Shown here: one piece after another, positions 5,046 through 11,488 of the stretch
Numbering within the stretch: the stretch's first letter is position 1
How the letters are laid out: every line of letters starts with the position of its first letter
Source of the DNA: Bacteroidota bacterium
GTDB taxonomy: Bacteria; Spirochaetota; Spirochaetia; JABMQR01
Direction of reading: 5' to 3'
Length of the DNA: 11,488 nt
Assembly: GCA_013202335.1 (NCBI GenBank)
Contig: JABMQR010000364.1
Coordinates: 1 to 11,488 of the forward strand
Program-made: the position numbers and the translations under genes
Notes under the pieces: generated by a model
Databases searched by the model: none
The model's input: the letters and a program-made list of their open reading frames with translations, nothing else
Told to the model about the DNA's origin: nothing

Positions 5046-6857
5046 AGGCCCATACCCCCCAACACACCTCTTCAACACCTCAACAACCTCTACCCGACTC
5101 ATCCCTTTATCCGAATTCACCACCTCTTCAATTATACCCTTATCTATTTCCCCATTCACCTTAGCCAGATAAATCTTCTTGTAATCAGTAGGAATAGAGT
5201 TGTCCTCAGCTGCCAGCAGCTCCTCATACAGTTTCTCACCAGGCCTTAATCCTGTAATCTTCACCTGGGATCTGCCGTCACCGAATCTTTTAATCAGCTT
5301 CTGGGCAAAATCATAAATCTTCACCGGTTCACCCATATCAAGAACCAAAACCTGCCCGCCTTTACCAATAGCACCGGCAAGAAATACCAGAGATACAGCC
5401 TCGGGTATGGTCATAAAATAGCGAATAATATCTTTATGGGTTACCGTAACCGGTAATCCTTTATTTATCTGCTCCATAAAGAGCGGAAGCATAGAACCTC
5501 TGCTTCCCAGGACATTCCCAAACCGTACAGAGACTATCTCCGTCTTTTCGTTTGAGAGTGTAGAACCAATCTGCTCTGCCATGCGTTTGGTAGCACCCAT
5601 CACATTGGTGGGATTCACTGCTTTGTCGGTAGAGATAATAATACACTTTTTTGTCTCGGCAGCCACCGCTGCAGTGAGTACATTATAGGTACCGATAATA
5701 TTGGTACGAAATGCCTCTTCCGGAAAATGCTCCATCAGTGGAACATGCTTATAAGCAGCCGCATGGAATACAATATCAGGAGCATAGGTGCTCATTATTT
5801 GATTAATCTTCTCACGATCCCGCACATCACAGATAACCGGAATAATCAACTCACAGAATGCCCGCTCATAGTTGTTCAGTCTCAAAGAGAGATCATGAAT
5901 CTCGGTCTCATCAATATCGAGAATTATCAGTCTTTTGGGATGAAAAAGGAGCAGTTGGGAAGAAATCTCATTCCCTATCGAACCACCTGCACCGGTAACC
6001 AGAATCGTCTTATCCCGAACCAGTTCCAGAATCGGCTCCCGCTCTATCACCACCGGATCACGTCCCAGCAGGTCCTCTACCTTAATATCACGAATATCGG
6101 TAATAGAACGGCTATAGTTATCAACCTCAAACAGACTTGGTATAATCTTAACATCAAGATCCAATCGGGCAGAAACATCCAGAACCTTATCTAAATTATC
6201 CTGTGCTATCTTAATCGTAGCAATGATTATTGTCTTAATATTCTCATGCTTTACAATCTCTTCCAACTGCAGCACCGTACCCAAAACCGGCAGCCCATGC
6301 ACCAGCGTGGAGTGCTTAAGCTGGTTATCATCAATTAACCCTATAACCTTATACTCCAGCCTATCCTTACGGTAGAGACGAAGCAGCTGCTCTCCCACCT
6401 CTCCGGCTCCATATATCAGCGTCCGGGAGAGCATAACATGATTCGTCAGAGTAATATTATACCCGTGCGTCATCCGCCAGATAATACGGTAGGAAAAAAC
6501 TGTCAGCAAACTGATCGCCCAATAGGGAATCAGCAGTTGAAGAGCATTGAATGCATCAAACTGGGTAAAGACTACCAGCAGCGCAAACAGGTTACCAATT
6601 ACCATGGCAAGCCCGCCCTTGTAGACCAGCTCAAGGGAGACAGACCGCAGGGAGATACGATAGAGCTTCACCGCCCAGAACATTAGCACCTGAAATATAA
6701 TAATAGCAAGAATTAAAAGAGCTGAAATAGAATTACCATAGATATAAAAATGAGAACCGTTCACATAGAACGCAAGCTCCCAGGAACCAAGCAGCAGCAC
6801 AAAATCAATGAACATTAACAGAGCATGGCGTGACAACCGTTTTATTAAATATTTCAT
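5040..6857 (-). CDS. Membrane-anchored NDP-sugar 4,6-dehydratase, CapD/PglF/WbpM type
   Basis: This 605-residue protein has the full length of the polysaccharide-biosynthesis family of inverting or retaining UDP-GlcNAc 4,6-dehydratases. Four hydrophobic segments lie in residues ~12-125. A first Rossmann-like domain has LIYGAGEVGEQLL (148-159), and the catalytic SDR domain has TGAGGSIG (288-295) for NAD(P). HAAAYKHVPLME (365-376), STDKAVNPTNVMGATK (409-424) and the C-terminal GLRPGEKLYEEL are all present. Met420-xxx-Lys424 in place of Tyr-xxx-Lys is normal for this subfamily, with Thr410-Asp411-Lys412 as the catalytic set. The product would feed capsule, O-antigen or protein-glycan precursors at the inner membrane. 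Which UDP-sugar it uses is not visible. GAGG lies 9 nt before the ATG. It stands alone here, with an elaborate leader (6858-7050) that may regulate it. Confidence 0.92.
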   Translation of the reverse strand: MKYLIKRLSRHALLMFIDFVLLLGSWELAFYVNGSHFYIYGNSISALLILAIIIFQVLMFWAVKLYRISLRSVSLELVYKGGLAMVIGNLFALLVVFTQFDAFNALQLLIPYWAISLLTVFSYRIIWRMTHGYNITLTNHVMLSRTLIYGAGEVGEQLLRLYRKDRLEYKVIGLIDDNQLKHSTLVHGLPVLGTVLQLEEIVKHENIKTIIIATIKIAQDNLDKVLDVSARLDLDVKIIPSLFEVDNYSRSITDIRDIKVEDLLGRDPVVIEREPILELVRDKTILVTGAGGSIGNEISSQLLLFHPKRLIILDIDETEIHDLSLRLNNYERAFCELIIPVICDVRDREKINQIMSTYAPDIVFHAAAYKHVPLMEHFPEEAFRTNIIGTYNVLTAAVAAETKKCIIISTDKAVNPTNVMGATKRMAEQIGSTLSNEKTEIVSVRFGNVLGSRGSMLPLFMEQINKGLPVTVTHKDIIRYFMTIPEAVSLVFLAGAIGKGGQVLVLDMGEPVKIYDFAQKLIKRFGDGRSQVKITGLRPGEKLYEELLAAEDNSIPTDYKKIYLAKVNGEIDKGIIEEVVNSDKGMSRVEVVEVLKRCVGGYGPE

Positions 6858-6871
6858 ACTTCATGACCTCT

Positions 6872-6899
6872 GATTAGAGTACTATGGATTAGAGTACTA
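6872..6899. repeat. 13-bp direct repeat at the dehydratase ribosome binding site
   Basis: GATTAGAGTACTA occurs at 6872-6884 and 6887-6899 with a 15-nt period, each containing the palindrome AGTACT. It lies immediately upstream of, and next to, the Shine-Dalgarno of the dehydratase, so it could be an operator or a translational control site. Confidence 0.5.
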
Positions 6900-6905
6900 A
6901 TCTTT

Positions 6906-6927
6906 GGAGTATTCATTTGAATACTCC
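6906..6927. repeat. Perfect 10-bp hairpin in the dehydratase leader
   Basis: GGAGTATTCA and TGAATACTCC are separated by 2 nt. A second small hairpin, GTACCC-ACAA-GGGTAC, follows at 6945-6960. Both lie between the terminator-like structure and the gene on the minus strand. Confidence 0.6.
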
Positions 6928-6983
6928 TGTGTGTAATCGCAAGTGTACCCACAAGGGTACTCACAAATTTACCCATCTGAAGC

Positions 6984-7046
6984 AAAAAAAAGGCTTTGGC
7001 ATACCCCGCCCTATCATTTACATAGGAACCGGTATATACCAAAGCC
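6984..7046 (-). terminator. Intrinsic-terminator-like structure upstream of the dehydratase
   Basis: On the minus strand GGCTTTGG (7046-7039) pairs with CCAAAGCC (6999-6992), which is followed at once by eight T residues (6991-6984). The stem continues inward (GGTAT with ATACC) around an inner hairpin CCTAT-ATAGG. No minus-strand gene precedes it for more than 1 kb, so it is better placed as a leader attenuator for the dehydratase than as the end of another unit. No known riboswitch consensus was recognised. Confidence 0.55.
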
Positions 7047-7136
7047 ATCTTTATTGTGTTATCGTCCAAACAATTACTTATATGTTTAGCATTTACATTC
7101 ATACAACAGACCCTTAAGACTTTTTGTTTAACTTGA

Positions 7137-7331
7137 GGCTCTTTCAAAATTATGAGACAAAAACCGAAGGTTTTAGTCCATTTTGCAAAGAGCTACCTAT
7201 TAATCAGAAGTTTTTGGATTCAGTTAATTTATTGTATTACACCATATTAACTATTATATCCAAAAACTTCAGAAGGCAAACTCAAAAATCGAATTAAGTC
7301 ATAGATTTAATTTTAGATTTTTGAAATTGCC
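7137..7331. repeat. Three back-to-back long hairpins
   Basis: First: GCTCTTT (7138-7144) with AAAGAGC (7187-7193), enclosing GACaAAAACC-GAA-GGTTTTaGTC. Second: GAAGTTTTTGGAT (7207-7219) with its exact complement at 7258-7270, enclosing AGTTAAT/ATTAACT. Third: GGCAA plus TCAAAAATC (7275-7290) with GATTTTTGA plus TTGCC (7316-7331), enclosing AATTAA/TTAATT. Each is a nested stem of roughly 60 nt. They could be structured RNA, recombination sites or miniature inverted-repeat elements. Confidence 0.7.
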
Positions 7332-7359
7332 TCACTTTAATAAACCCCAACCGAAATCG

Positions 7360-7533
7360 TCACTGCAATCGCAAGTACGTACACAGACCTTCTCCCTTAC
7401 CCGAACACAAATCCTCTATCAGATGATCTACATTCGGGCTACGCATTAAGAGGCCTGAGTATGCCCACACGCCGCCGAAACAGGCTGCACAAGCATCAGC
7501 ATTCCAGACTGCAGGAATAAAGTTAAATCCCCG
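7360..7533 (-). pseudogene. Cys/Trp-rich open fragment, possible gene relic
   Basis: A 57-codon open minus-strand frame without a start codon begins after a TAG and ends at TGA 7360. It includes FNFIPAVWNADACAACFGG and RSPNVDHLIEDLCSGKGEG. The stretch is visibly richer in G+C than the A+T-rich hairpin regions on both sides. The spacing WNxxAxAxxF resembles the C-terminal lectin-like variable region of some diversity-generating-retroelement targets. This is a resemblance only, and no reverse transcriptase is present. It may equally be chance. Confidence 0.25.
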
Positions 7534-7567
7534 CTATCGTCCTGCTGCTTTCGGTTCCAGTACTTGA

Positions 7568-7682
7568 GTTTTTGGAATATTCCAAAAACATCACTCATTA
7601 GTCCGAAGTTTTCGATTTGCATATCAGTAAATTGAAAACTTCTGCAGCCAATTTGCTGTAGCCAATTTGTAAAAATTGGCTA
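7568..7682. repeat. Second hairpin group
   Basis: A perfect 22-bp palindrome (arms GTTTTTGGAAT/ATTCCAAAAAC) spans 7568-7589. GAAGTTTTC (7605-7613) pairs with GAAAACTTC (7634-7642), enclosing ATTT/AAAT. TAGCCAATTT (7659-7668) pairs with AAATTGGCTA (7673-7682). AGCCAATTTG is also a direct repeat at 7646-7655 and 7660-7669. The arm sequences resemble those of the 7207-7270 hairpin (GAAGTTTT, TTTTTGGA). Confidence 0.7.
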
Positions 7683-8179
7683 ATTTACATCCTGATACAG
7701 CCATCATCTAATATCAGAACTTAAAATACTATACACAGAAACAACCTATAAAGCAACCAATATAGATATATTAACTTGCCTTAGTAAGTAGAACACACAT
7801 ACATCAAACAGGTTACTTTTTTCTTCTGCACCCTGAGAGATGCATACATCTTGAATAAGTATACATAACATTTACTGTTAATACCAGTATTTCATGAAAA
7901 TCTGGTAGAAAAGAGTTTTATTACTAATATTGTAAGTCTTTCTCTCTACTGTGTACATATACCCCCTCAGACCATGCCTACCCTCACTAAGCCAACGTGT
8001 AGGGCTTTTTTCAGATTTTTCTGATCACAGAGTGATCAGAGCACTTTGTGATCTTGCTGAGAAAACTACCTCAACAAAGTATAACATACATATAATACGC
8101 TAACACCTTATTTTATCATCTATAAACTCTTCGAATATGTACATCTACTCTGCAATAGTAAACTTTTTATAAAAACATC
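7683..8179. other. A+T-rich intergenic stretch
   Basis: I see no gene here on either strand. Notable items are a perfect 9-bp hairpin with loop AGA at 8020-8040 (TCTGATCAC/GTGATCAGA), a further GTGATC word just after it, and a weak plus-strand terminator-like AAGCC…GGCTTTTTT at about 7989-8012. Confidence 0.5.
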
Positions 8180-8207
8180 TTGATTATTATAATATTTCAA
8201 GTATACT
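8180..8207 (+). promoter_or_regulatory. Candidate promoter of the RiPP-like operon
   Basis: TTGATT (8180-8185) and TATACT (8202-8207) are separated by 16 nt. Transcription would begin near 8214, about 140 nt before the precursor start. A second possible -35, TTGACT, lies at 8220-8225. Confidence 0.45.
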
Positions 8208-8235
8208 ATGTATTAGTAATTGACTATGTATTAGT
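8205..8235. repeat. 13-bp direct repeat overlapping the promoter
   Basis: ACTATGTATTAGT occurs at 8205-8217 and 8223-8235 with an 18-nt period. The first copy overlaps the -10 box and the expected transcription start, a typical position for a repressor or dimer-binding site. Confidence 0.5.
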
Positions 8236-8354
8236 TAGTATCTTATCAATTCTGCATAGAAAAAAGTTATCATCACCCTAAACAACTCCCCTTCAAGAAA
8301 TTACTATTTTTGCAGGTAAGTTATGTATATACTCAGCCCCCCGGAGGAACCATT

Positions 8355-8498
8355 TTGAAAACACCTACTACTGAAACACCAAAAGAAACAGAACAGCACA
8401 AACAGAAAACCAAACTCCCCTATGAAAAACCTGAGCTGAATGAGCTGGGAAACGTAGAGGATATGACGGCATTTACCGAAGGAAGTCTTATTGTCTAA
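8355..8498 (+). CDS. Putative RiPP precursor peptide with lasso-type leader signature
   Basis: This 47-codon gene starts at TTG 8355, which has GGAGG seven bases upstream; an alternative in-frame TTG at 8310 has no such site. The sequence is polar and Lys/Glu/Thr-rich up to residue ~20. It then carries LPYEKPELNELGNVEDMT (21-38), matching the YxxP-x-L-xx-LG-xxxxx-T pattern. That pattern is recognised by the RRE (PqqD-like) protein in lasso peptide and related RiPP precursors. Thr38 would be the usual penultimate leader residue, leaving a very short putative core, FTEGSLIV (40-47). The core is too short for a classical lasso ring plus tail, so the mature product may be of another kind or the peptide may be cut differently. 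The stop is 19 nt before the lipoprotein gene, and an NTP_transf_5 gene follows, as in many RiPP clusters. No modifying enzyme is in the window. Confidence 0.65.
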   Translation: MKTPTTETPKETEQHKQKTKLPYEKPELNELGNVEDMTAFTEGSLIV

Positions 8499-8517
8499 TA
8501 CAGGAGACACATTAAAA

Positions 8518-9645
8518 ATGAAAAAAATAGTACTGCTATCTATTATAGTAATTATGGGAATAACCCTGATAGGATGTGAATTTACTGAAAATCCCTCAAA
8601 CCGTAACACAACCACCACCGGCAGCATCTCTGTTGGTGGAACAAGTGAAACCCGGGCATCATTGGCTGATGAGCATACCAGCATAGATAAACTCTGGATT
8701 CGGGCATTTAAAACAACCGGTGAACTGATACCAGCTGCAGGTGTTTCCGACACAGATGGAGCAGCAGTACTTACCTGGAATGAAACCGTACAAAGATTTA
8801 CCGGATCAATGACGCTGGATTTAACAGGATATACCGATCAATTGTACTTTCATGCCATGGCATTTACTGCAGCAGGAGAAATTGTCTATCAGGGAACCGT
8901 ACTAACATCACAGTTCGGTTTAGAACCCATAGATATCACCACAGGATCCGGCTACTCCATAGGAGATCGCGGCCCCGGCGGCGGCTGGATATTCTATGAT
9001 AAAGGTGCATTCAATAACGACAGTAAGATGGGGAAATCCTGGCGCTATCTTGAAGCCGCTGCAGAGGATTTCTCCTTAGCCTGGGATAGTACAGACGATT
9101 TGGCTAAAATAGACACCACAACCCATAAAATAGCAGGTGGAAAAGTTACACTACTAAATGACACCATTGAATTAACTGAATATGACTGGTATTGGGGAGC
9201 AGCAGGAGCACAATCTACCCGTGCTGACATTAAAGAGGGCTGGTTGAACACAGATATACTGGATGGTCTCACCTCAGCAACCCCTGCTATTGGAAGAAAA
9301 GCCAAAGGAAGGAAAACCTCAGGTGATGCCGGCAACACAAGAAGAGATACCAGTACAGAACTGAGAAATGACACTATTAACAATTATACAGATTGGTTTG
9401 TACCCTCAAAAAACGAACTGTACTCCATGCTGACAAACATAGTTAACGGCGGCACCAGAAGTGACTGGAATTTTTCTGAAACCAAATACTGGAGCTCAAC
9501 AGAGTATGCAGGTGGAGATGTATCAGGTGACTATCCTGATGACATCTATTGGGCGTGGGCCATAGACTTTACCGATGGAGAAGAGGCTGAAGTGTTACTG
9601 GAGCGCTCAGAAGCCTACCCTGTCCGCCCCGCTCGAGCCTTCTAA
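8518..9645 (+). CDS. Lipoprotein with C-terminal DUF1566 (Lcl-type) domain
   Basis: The product has 375 residues from the ATG at 8518, which has AGGAG 11 nt upstream. It opens with a lipoprotein signal peptide, MKKIVLLSIIVIMGITLIGC, whose lipobox LIGC puts the lipidated Cys at residue 20. Residues ~35-140 form an unrecognised, probably beta-rich N-terminal domain. From about 146 the DUF1566/Lcl pattern appears: YSIGDRGPGGGWIFYDKG (146-163), WRYLEAA (175-181), DWFVPSKNELYSML (292-305), KYWSSTEY (323-330) and the terminal YPVRPARAF. Proteins of this kind are numerous in spirochaetes and Fibrobacter and are thought to be surface-exposed; their ligand is unknown. An in-frame TTG at 8491 overlaps the precursor gene and is less likely as a start. 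It is the second gene of the operon, 19 nt after the peptide and 20 nt before the nucleotidyltransferase. Confidence 0.85.
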   Translation: MKKIVLLSIIVIMGITLIGCEFTENPSNRNTTTTGSISVGGTSETRASLADEHTSIDKLWIRAFKTTGELIPAAGVSDTDGAAVLTWNETVQRFTGSMTLDLTGYTDQLYFHAMAFTAAGEIVYQGTVLTSQFGLEPIDITTGSGYSIGDRGPGGGWIFYDKGAFNNDSKMGKSWRYLEAAAEDFSLAWDSTDDLAKIDTTTHKIAGGKVTLLNDTIELTEYDWYWGAAGAQSTRADIKEGWLNTDILDGLTSATPAIGRKAKGRKTSGDAGNTRRDTSTELRNDTINNYTDWFVPSKNELYSMLTNIVNGGTRSDWNFSETKYWSSTEYAGGDVSGDYPDDIYWAWAIDFTDGEEAEVLLERSEAYPVRPARAF

Positions 9646-9665
9646 CTTTACATACGAAATGTTAC

Positions 9666-11018
9666 ATGATGTTACATGAATTTGAATTTACAACATTAAC
9701 CCAACTTGCTGCAGATAAACGGGGCATCCCCAGCAGCCTGCCGCTGGAGATGGTTGATGAAAAGAGCCTGGATATACAAAAACTCATCTCGCTGGCACGT
9801 AAACACAAACTCACCAACACCCTCTTATCAGCATTAAAGTTATCAGCAGTAAAAAAACTGATCCTACCCCCAACCCAAACCCCAACCCCAGCTGCAGCCG
9901 CAGCCGCTCAAAAAAACCTTGTAAACATACAGAAAACCGCACTCCTGGAAAAAACATCCAGAACCTTCATGGTGGAAGAAGCACTAAGAATCTGTCAAAC
10001 CCTGACCCTCTCCAACCTGCCGGCACTTATCATCAAAGGCCCCATATTATCCCTGCAGCTATATGGATCCCCCATAGTTCGGGAGTATACCGACATCGAC
10101 ATCATCGTAGATACGCAGAATTTTATTACCATAGACCAGATCATGCATCAATTAGGATATCGTGCTGATCCTGAAAGCCAAATAAAACAACTAGCTTTTC
10201 TGGAGCACCCCAAATCCTATATCCAAAAACCGCATCACATTGTCTATAAAAACCCCTCACACCCCTATCGCATAGAAATACACACTGAAATTTTTAATAG
10301 TCAACTCTTTAACAGGGAACTCTTTACTGACCGTAAAACGTGTGACTATTATACAATACAGAATATTTTCTCCCGTGCTGAAACCCTGACCTATAAAGAA
10401 ACCTTATTCCCGGCAGTCAGCAAAGTCGATCACCTGCTCTTTATGATTGCCCATGGCACCAAACACGGCTGGTCTCAGCTGCACTGGGTGCTTGATGCAG
10501 CAGCACTGCTTACCACGCCAGAACCATCACTGCATACCGCAATAGCTGAAGGAAGCCGACTCCTTACTATAGAAAAGCACACAGTACTCATGATATCAGT
10601 AGTAACCGCACTGCTGTCGATTCCTATCCCATCAGCCTATGAAGAACTCACCGCACAGTATCAGCACCAGATACAAAAACAGACCGCGATTGCATTGAAT
10701 ATGCTTCAATCACCTACAGCGCTTCAGCCGCCCATATTGAAAATGCTGCAGTTCTCCTGGAACTACACAGTTCCCCTGGCTCCAACCCTAAAGGAAAAAA
10801 TCAACATCATCCTGAACCCCTTTAAAGCGAGCCCTGCTGATATTGCACAACTGCCGTTACCCGGCTGGCTCCTCCCTCTCCACCTGCTGGCTAGACCCTT
10901 CTTTGTGCTATCACGCAGAATGGTTGAGAGTACTCAACTTGGCAGTTGCGTTGCAACTGCGGGTGACAGGAAACATGATGATGGGGACGGGAAGATGAAG
11001 ATTGGAGGAGATGAATAG
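9666..11018 (+). CDS. Nucleotidyltransferase family protein (NTP_transf_5 type)
   Basis: This 450-codon gene fits the uncharacterised nucleotidyltransferase family PF14907. The active-site region reads IIKGPILSLQLYGSP (122-136), then R139 and DIDIIV (143-148), the family KG…Y…R…DIDilV signature with two metal-binding Asp. PYRIEIHTEI further on is the family's ieLH motif, and VDHLLFMIAHGTKHGW with LHWVLDAAALL is the C-terminal helical motif. Such proteins occur in lasso and other RiPP clusters and in polysaccharide loci, where they are suspected of nucleotidylating or glycosylating a peptide or carrier; the exact reaction is not known. It is cytoplasmic. ATG 9666 has no clear Shine-Dalgarno, so coupling to the upstream lipoprotein is plausible. 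Two oddities: a Pro/Ala-rich run at 69-81, and a polar C-terminal tail (from about residue 425) encoded partly by a palindromic mini-element (10941-10960), suggesting the original 3' end was replaced. Confidence 0.85.
   Translation: MMLHEFEFTTLTQLAADKRGIPSSLPLEMVDEKSLDIQKLISLARKHKLTNTLLSALKLSAVKKLILPPTQTPTPAAAAAAQKNLVNIQKTALLEKTSRTFMVEEALRICQTLTLSNLPALIIKGPILSLQLYGSPIVREYTDIDIIVDTQNFITIDQIMHQLGYRADPESQIKQLAFLEHPKSYIQKPHHIVYKNPSHPYRIEIHTEIFNSQLFNRELFTDRKTCDYYTIQNIFSRAETLTYKETLFPAVSKVDHLLFMIAHGTKHGWSQLHWVLDAAALLTTPEPSLHTAIAEGSRLLTIEKHTVLMISVVTALLSIPIPSAYEELTAQYQHQIQKQTAIALNMLQSPTALQPPILKMLQFSWNYTVPLAPTLKEKINIILNPFKASPADIAQLPLPGWLLPLHLLARPFFVLSRRMVESTQLGSCVATAGDRKHDDGDGKMKIGGDE
10941..10960. repeat. 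Palindromic mini-element, copy 2, inside coding sequence
   Basis: GCAGTTGC-GTT-GCAACTGC has the same arms as the element at 2844-2864 in repeat R3, with a different 3-nt loop. It encodes part of LGSCVATAG in the tail of the nucleotidyltransferase. The sequence after it (G/A-rich, encoding GDRKHDDGDGKMKIGGDE) does not look like the rest of the protein. Confidence 0.55.
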
Positions 11019-11021
11019 TCA

Positions 11022-11488
11022 ATGGGTGCAAAGCTGAATAACAATAGATTACTTCTACATCTGATCAAACGAGTACTCTTGTCCATTCTCCTGCTGCTGG
11101 GAATCTTTATGGGATCCTGCTCCCTTCTTCCCATCCCGCCCATACCCGAAACAGGTACGGGAACTATGCTCGTACAGCACGGCAAATACCTCTATAGAAT
11201 CGGCGGCTTTGGTTCTGACGGCAACGTACAAAATACCGTATACATGGCCGCAACTACCATAAACCCCGATGGGGAGATAGCAATAAGCCCCTGGGCTGCA
11301 GCCCTGCCGCTTCCAGAAGGAAGAGCATTCGGCGCAGCCTTCTCAATCGGCCAGTACCTCTATGTAATTGGCGGAGAAAATAATGACGGACCGGTAGATA
11401 CCCTATACATCGCAAAAATAGATCCCTTAGACGGCACCTTAGGCTTTCATCACATCTACGGCGGTGCCGACTACTGGGTAGATCATAC
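11022..11488 (+). CDS. Kelch-repeat-type lipoprotein, 3' end outside the window
   Basis: An open frame of 155 codons runs off the right edge. It starts at ATG 11022, behind GGAGGAG (11004-11010), 3 nt after the nucleotidyltransferase stop. After a basic N terminus, the hydrophobic stretch VLLSILLLLGIFMGSC (18-33) resembles a lipoprotein signal peptide, with a relaxed lipobox MGSC and Cys33 as the likely lipidated residue. The following sequence has two beta-propeller blade motifs, KYLYRIGGFGSDG and QYLYVIGGENNDG, each followed by VYMAATTINPDGEI or LYIAKIDPLDGTL, a pattern typical of kelch-like proteins. It is probably a surface or periplasmic beta-propeller. It shares the operon with the precursor peptide, the DUF1566 lipoprotein and the nucleotidyltransferase; its role there is unknown. 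Confidence 0.8.
   Translation, partial: MGAKLNNNRLLLHLIKRVLLSILLLLGIFMGSCSLLPIPPIPETGTGTMLVQHGKYLYRIGGFGSDGNVQNTVYMAATTINPDGEIAISPWAAALPLPEGRAFGAAFSIGQYLYVIGGENNDGPVDTLYIAKIDPLDGTLGFHHIYGGADYWVDH

Noticed and set aside
6854..7147. 97-codon minus-strand frame overlapping the start of the dehydratase gene
   Set aside because: It begins at a TTG without a Shine-Dalgarno and runs straight through the terminator-like stem and the 13-bp direct repeat. It has no recognisable domain.
6858..7400. Known riboswitch (c-di-GMP, SAM, cobalamin and similar) ahead of the dehydratase
   Set aside because: I could not match the conserved core of any riboswitch class, only a generic terminator-like stem and hairpins.
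8355..8498. Classical lasso peptide precursor
   Set aside because: The leader fits, but the remaining core is about 8 residues and has no Asp or Glu at positions 7-9. I call it only RiPP-like.
8304..8753. 149-codon minus-strand frame opposite the peptide and lipoprotein genes
   Set aside because: It is antisense to the supported operon, has no ribosome binding site and no recognisable domain.
10934..11185. 83-codon minus-strand frame at the nucleotidyltransferase/kelch junction
   Set aside because: It is antisense to two supported genes and composed of Ser/Pro/Arg-rich sequence arising from their 3' and 5' ends.

Overview
The window looks like an accessory stretch of a free-living or host-associated bacterial chromosome. 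My best guess is a spirochaete. The grounds are two lipoproteins of kinds common there (a DUF1566/Lcl-type lipoprotein ending in VRPARAF and a kelch-type lipoprotein), an S23-family four-helix-bundle gene, an AAA-ATPase-like/PD-(D/E)XK protein, and moderate base composition. This is inference from gene content; no rRNA or marker gene is present to settle it.

Left half (1-6857): every gene is on the minus strand. In order along the plus strand they are an S23 four-helix-bundle gene with a damaged or unusual start, a large AAA-ATPase-like/nuclease-like protein, a three-gene A+T-rich operon (an unrecognised small protein, an MqsA-like zinc-finger/HTH protein and a DUF6941 protein), a C-terminal stub of a second S23 gene, and a membrane-anchored CapD/PglF-type NDP-sugar 4,6-dehydratase. 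The transcription units are separated by five blocks of one repeat family (R1-R5). It is built from GTTGG/CCAAC words (15-bp unit TAGTAGTCAGTTGGT and its complement) around an A- or B-type core. The blocks lie at the 3' ends of the transcription units, and in two cases reach into the stop-codon region of the gene.

Middle (6858-8354): about 1.5 kb without a convincing gene separates the minus-strand dehydratase from a plus-strand operon. It is not empty. It holds a minus-strand intrinsic-terminator-like structure upstream of the dehydratase, a 13-bp direct repeat at the dehydratase ribosome binding site, two groups of long hairpins, a short Cys/Trp-rich open frame between them that looks like a gene fragment, and a promoter for the plus-strand operon.

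Right end (8355-11488): a plus-strand operon begins with a 47-codon peptide whose sequence matches the leader signature of lasso-type and related RiPP precursors (YxxP-x-L-xx-LG-xxxxx-T). It continues with a DUF1566 lipoprotein and a nucleotidyltransferase of the family often found in RiPP clusters, then a kelch-type lipoprotein cut off by the window edge. No RRE, leader peptidase or cyclase lies inside the window, so the maturation genes would have to be downstream or elsewhere. This operon is the best candidate for an undescribed system. The repeat family with its S23 association is the second.
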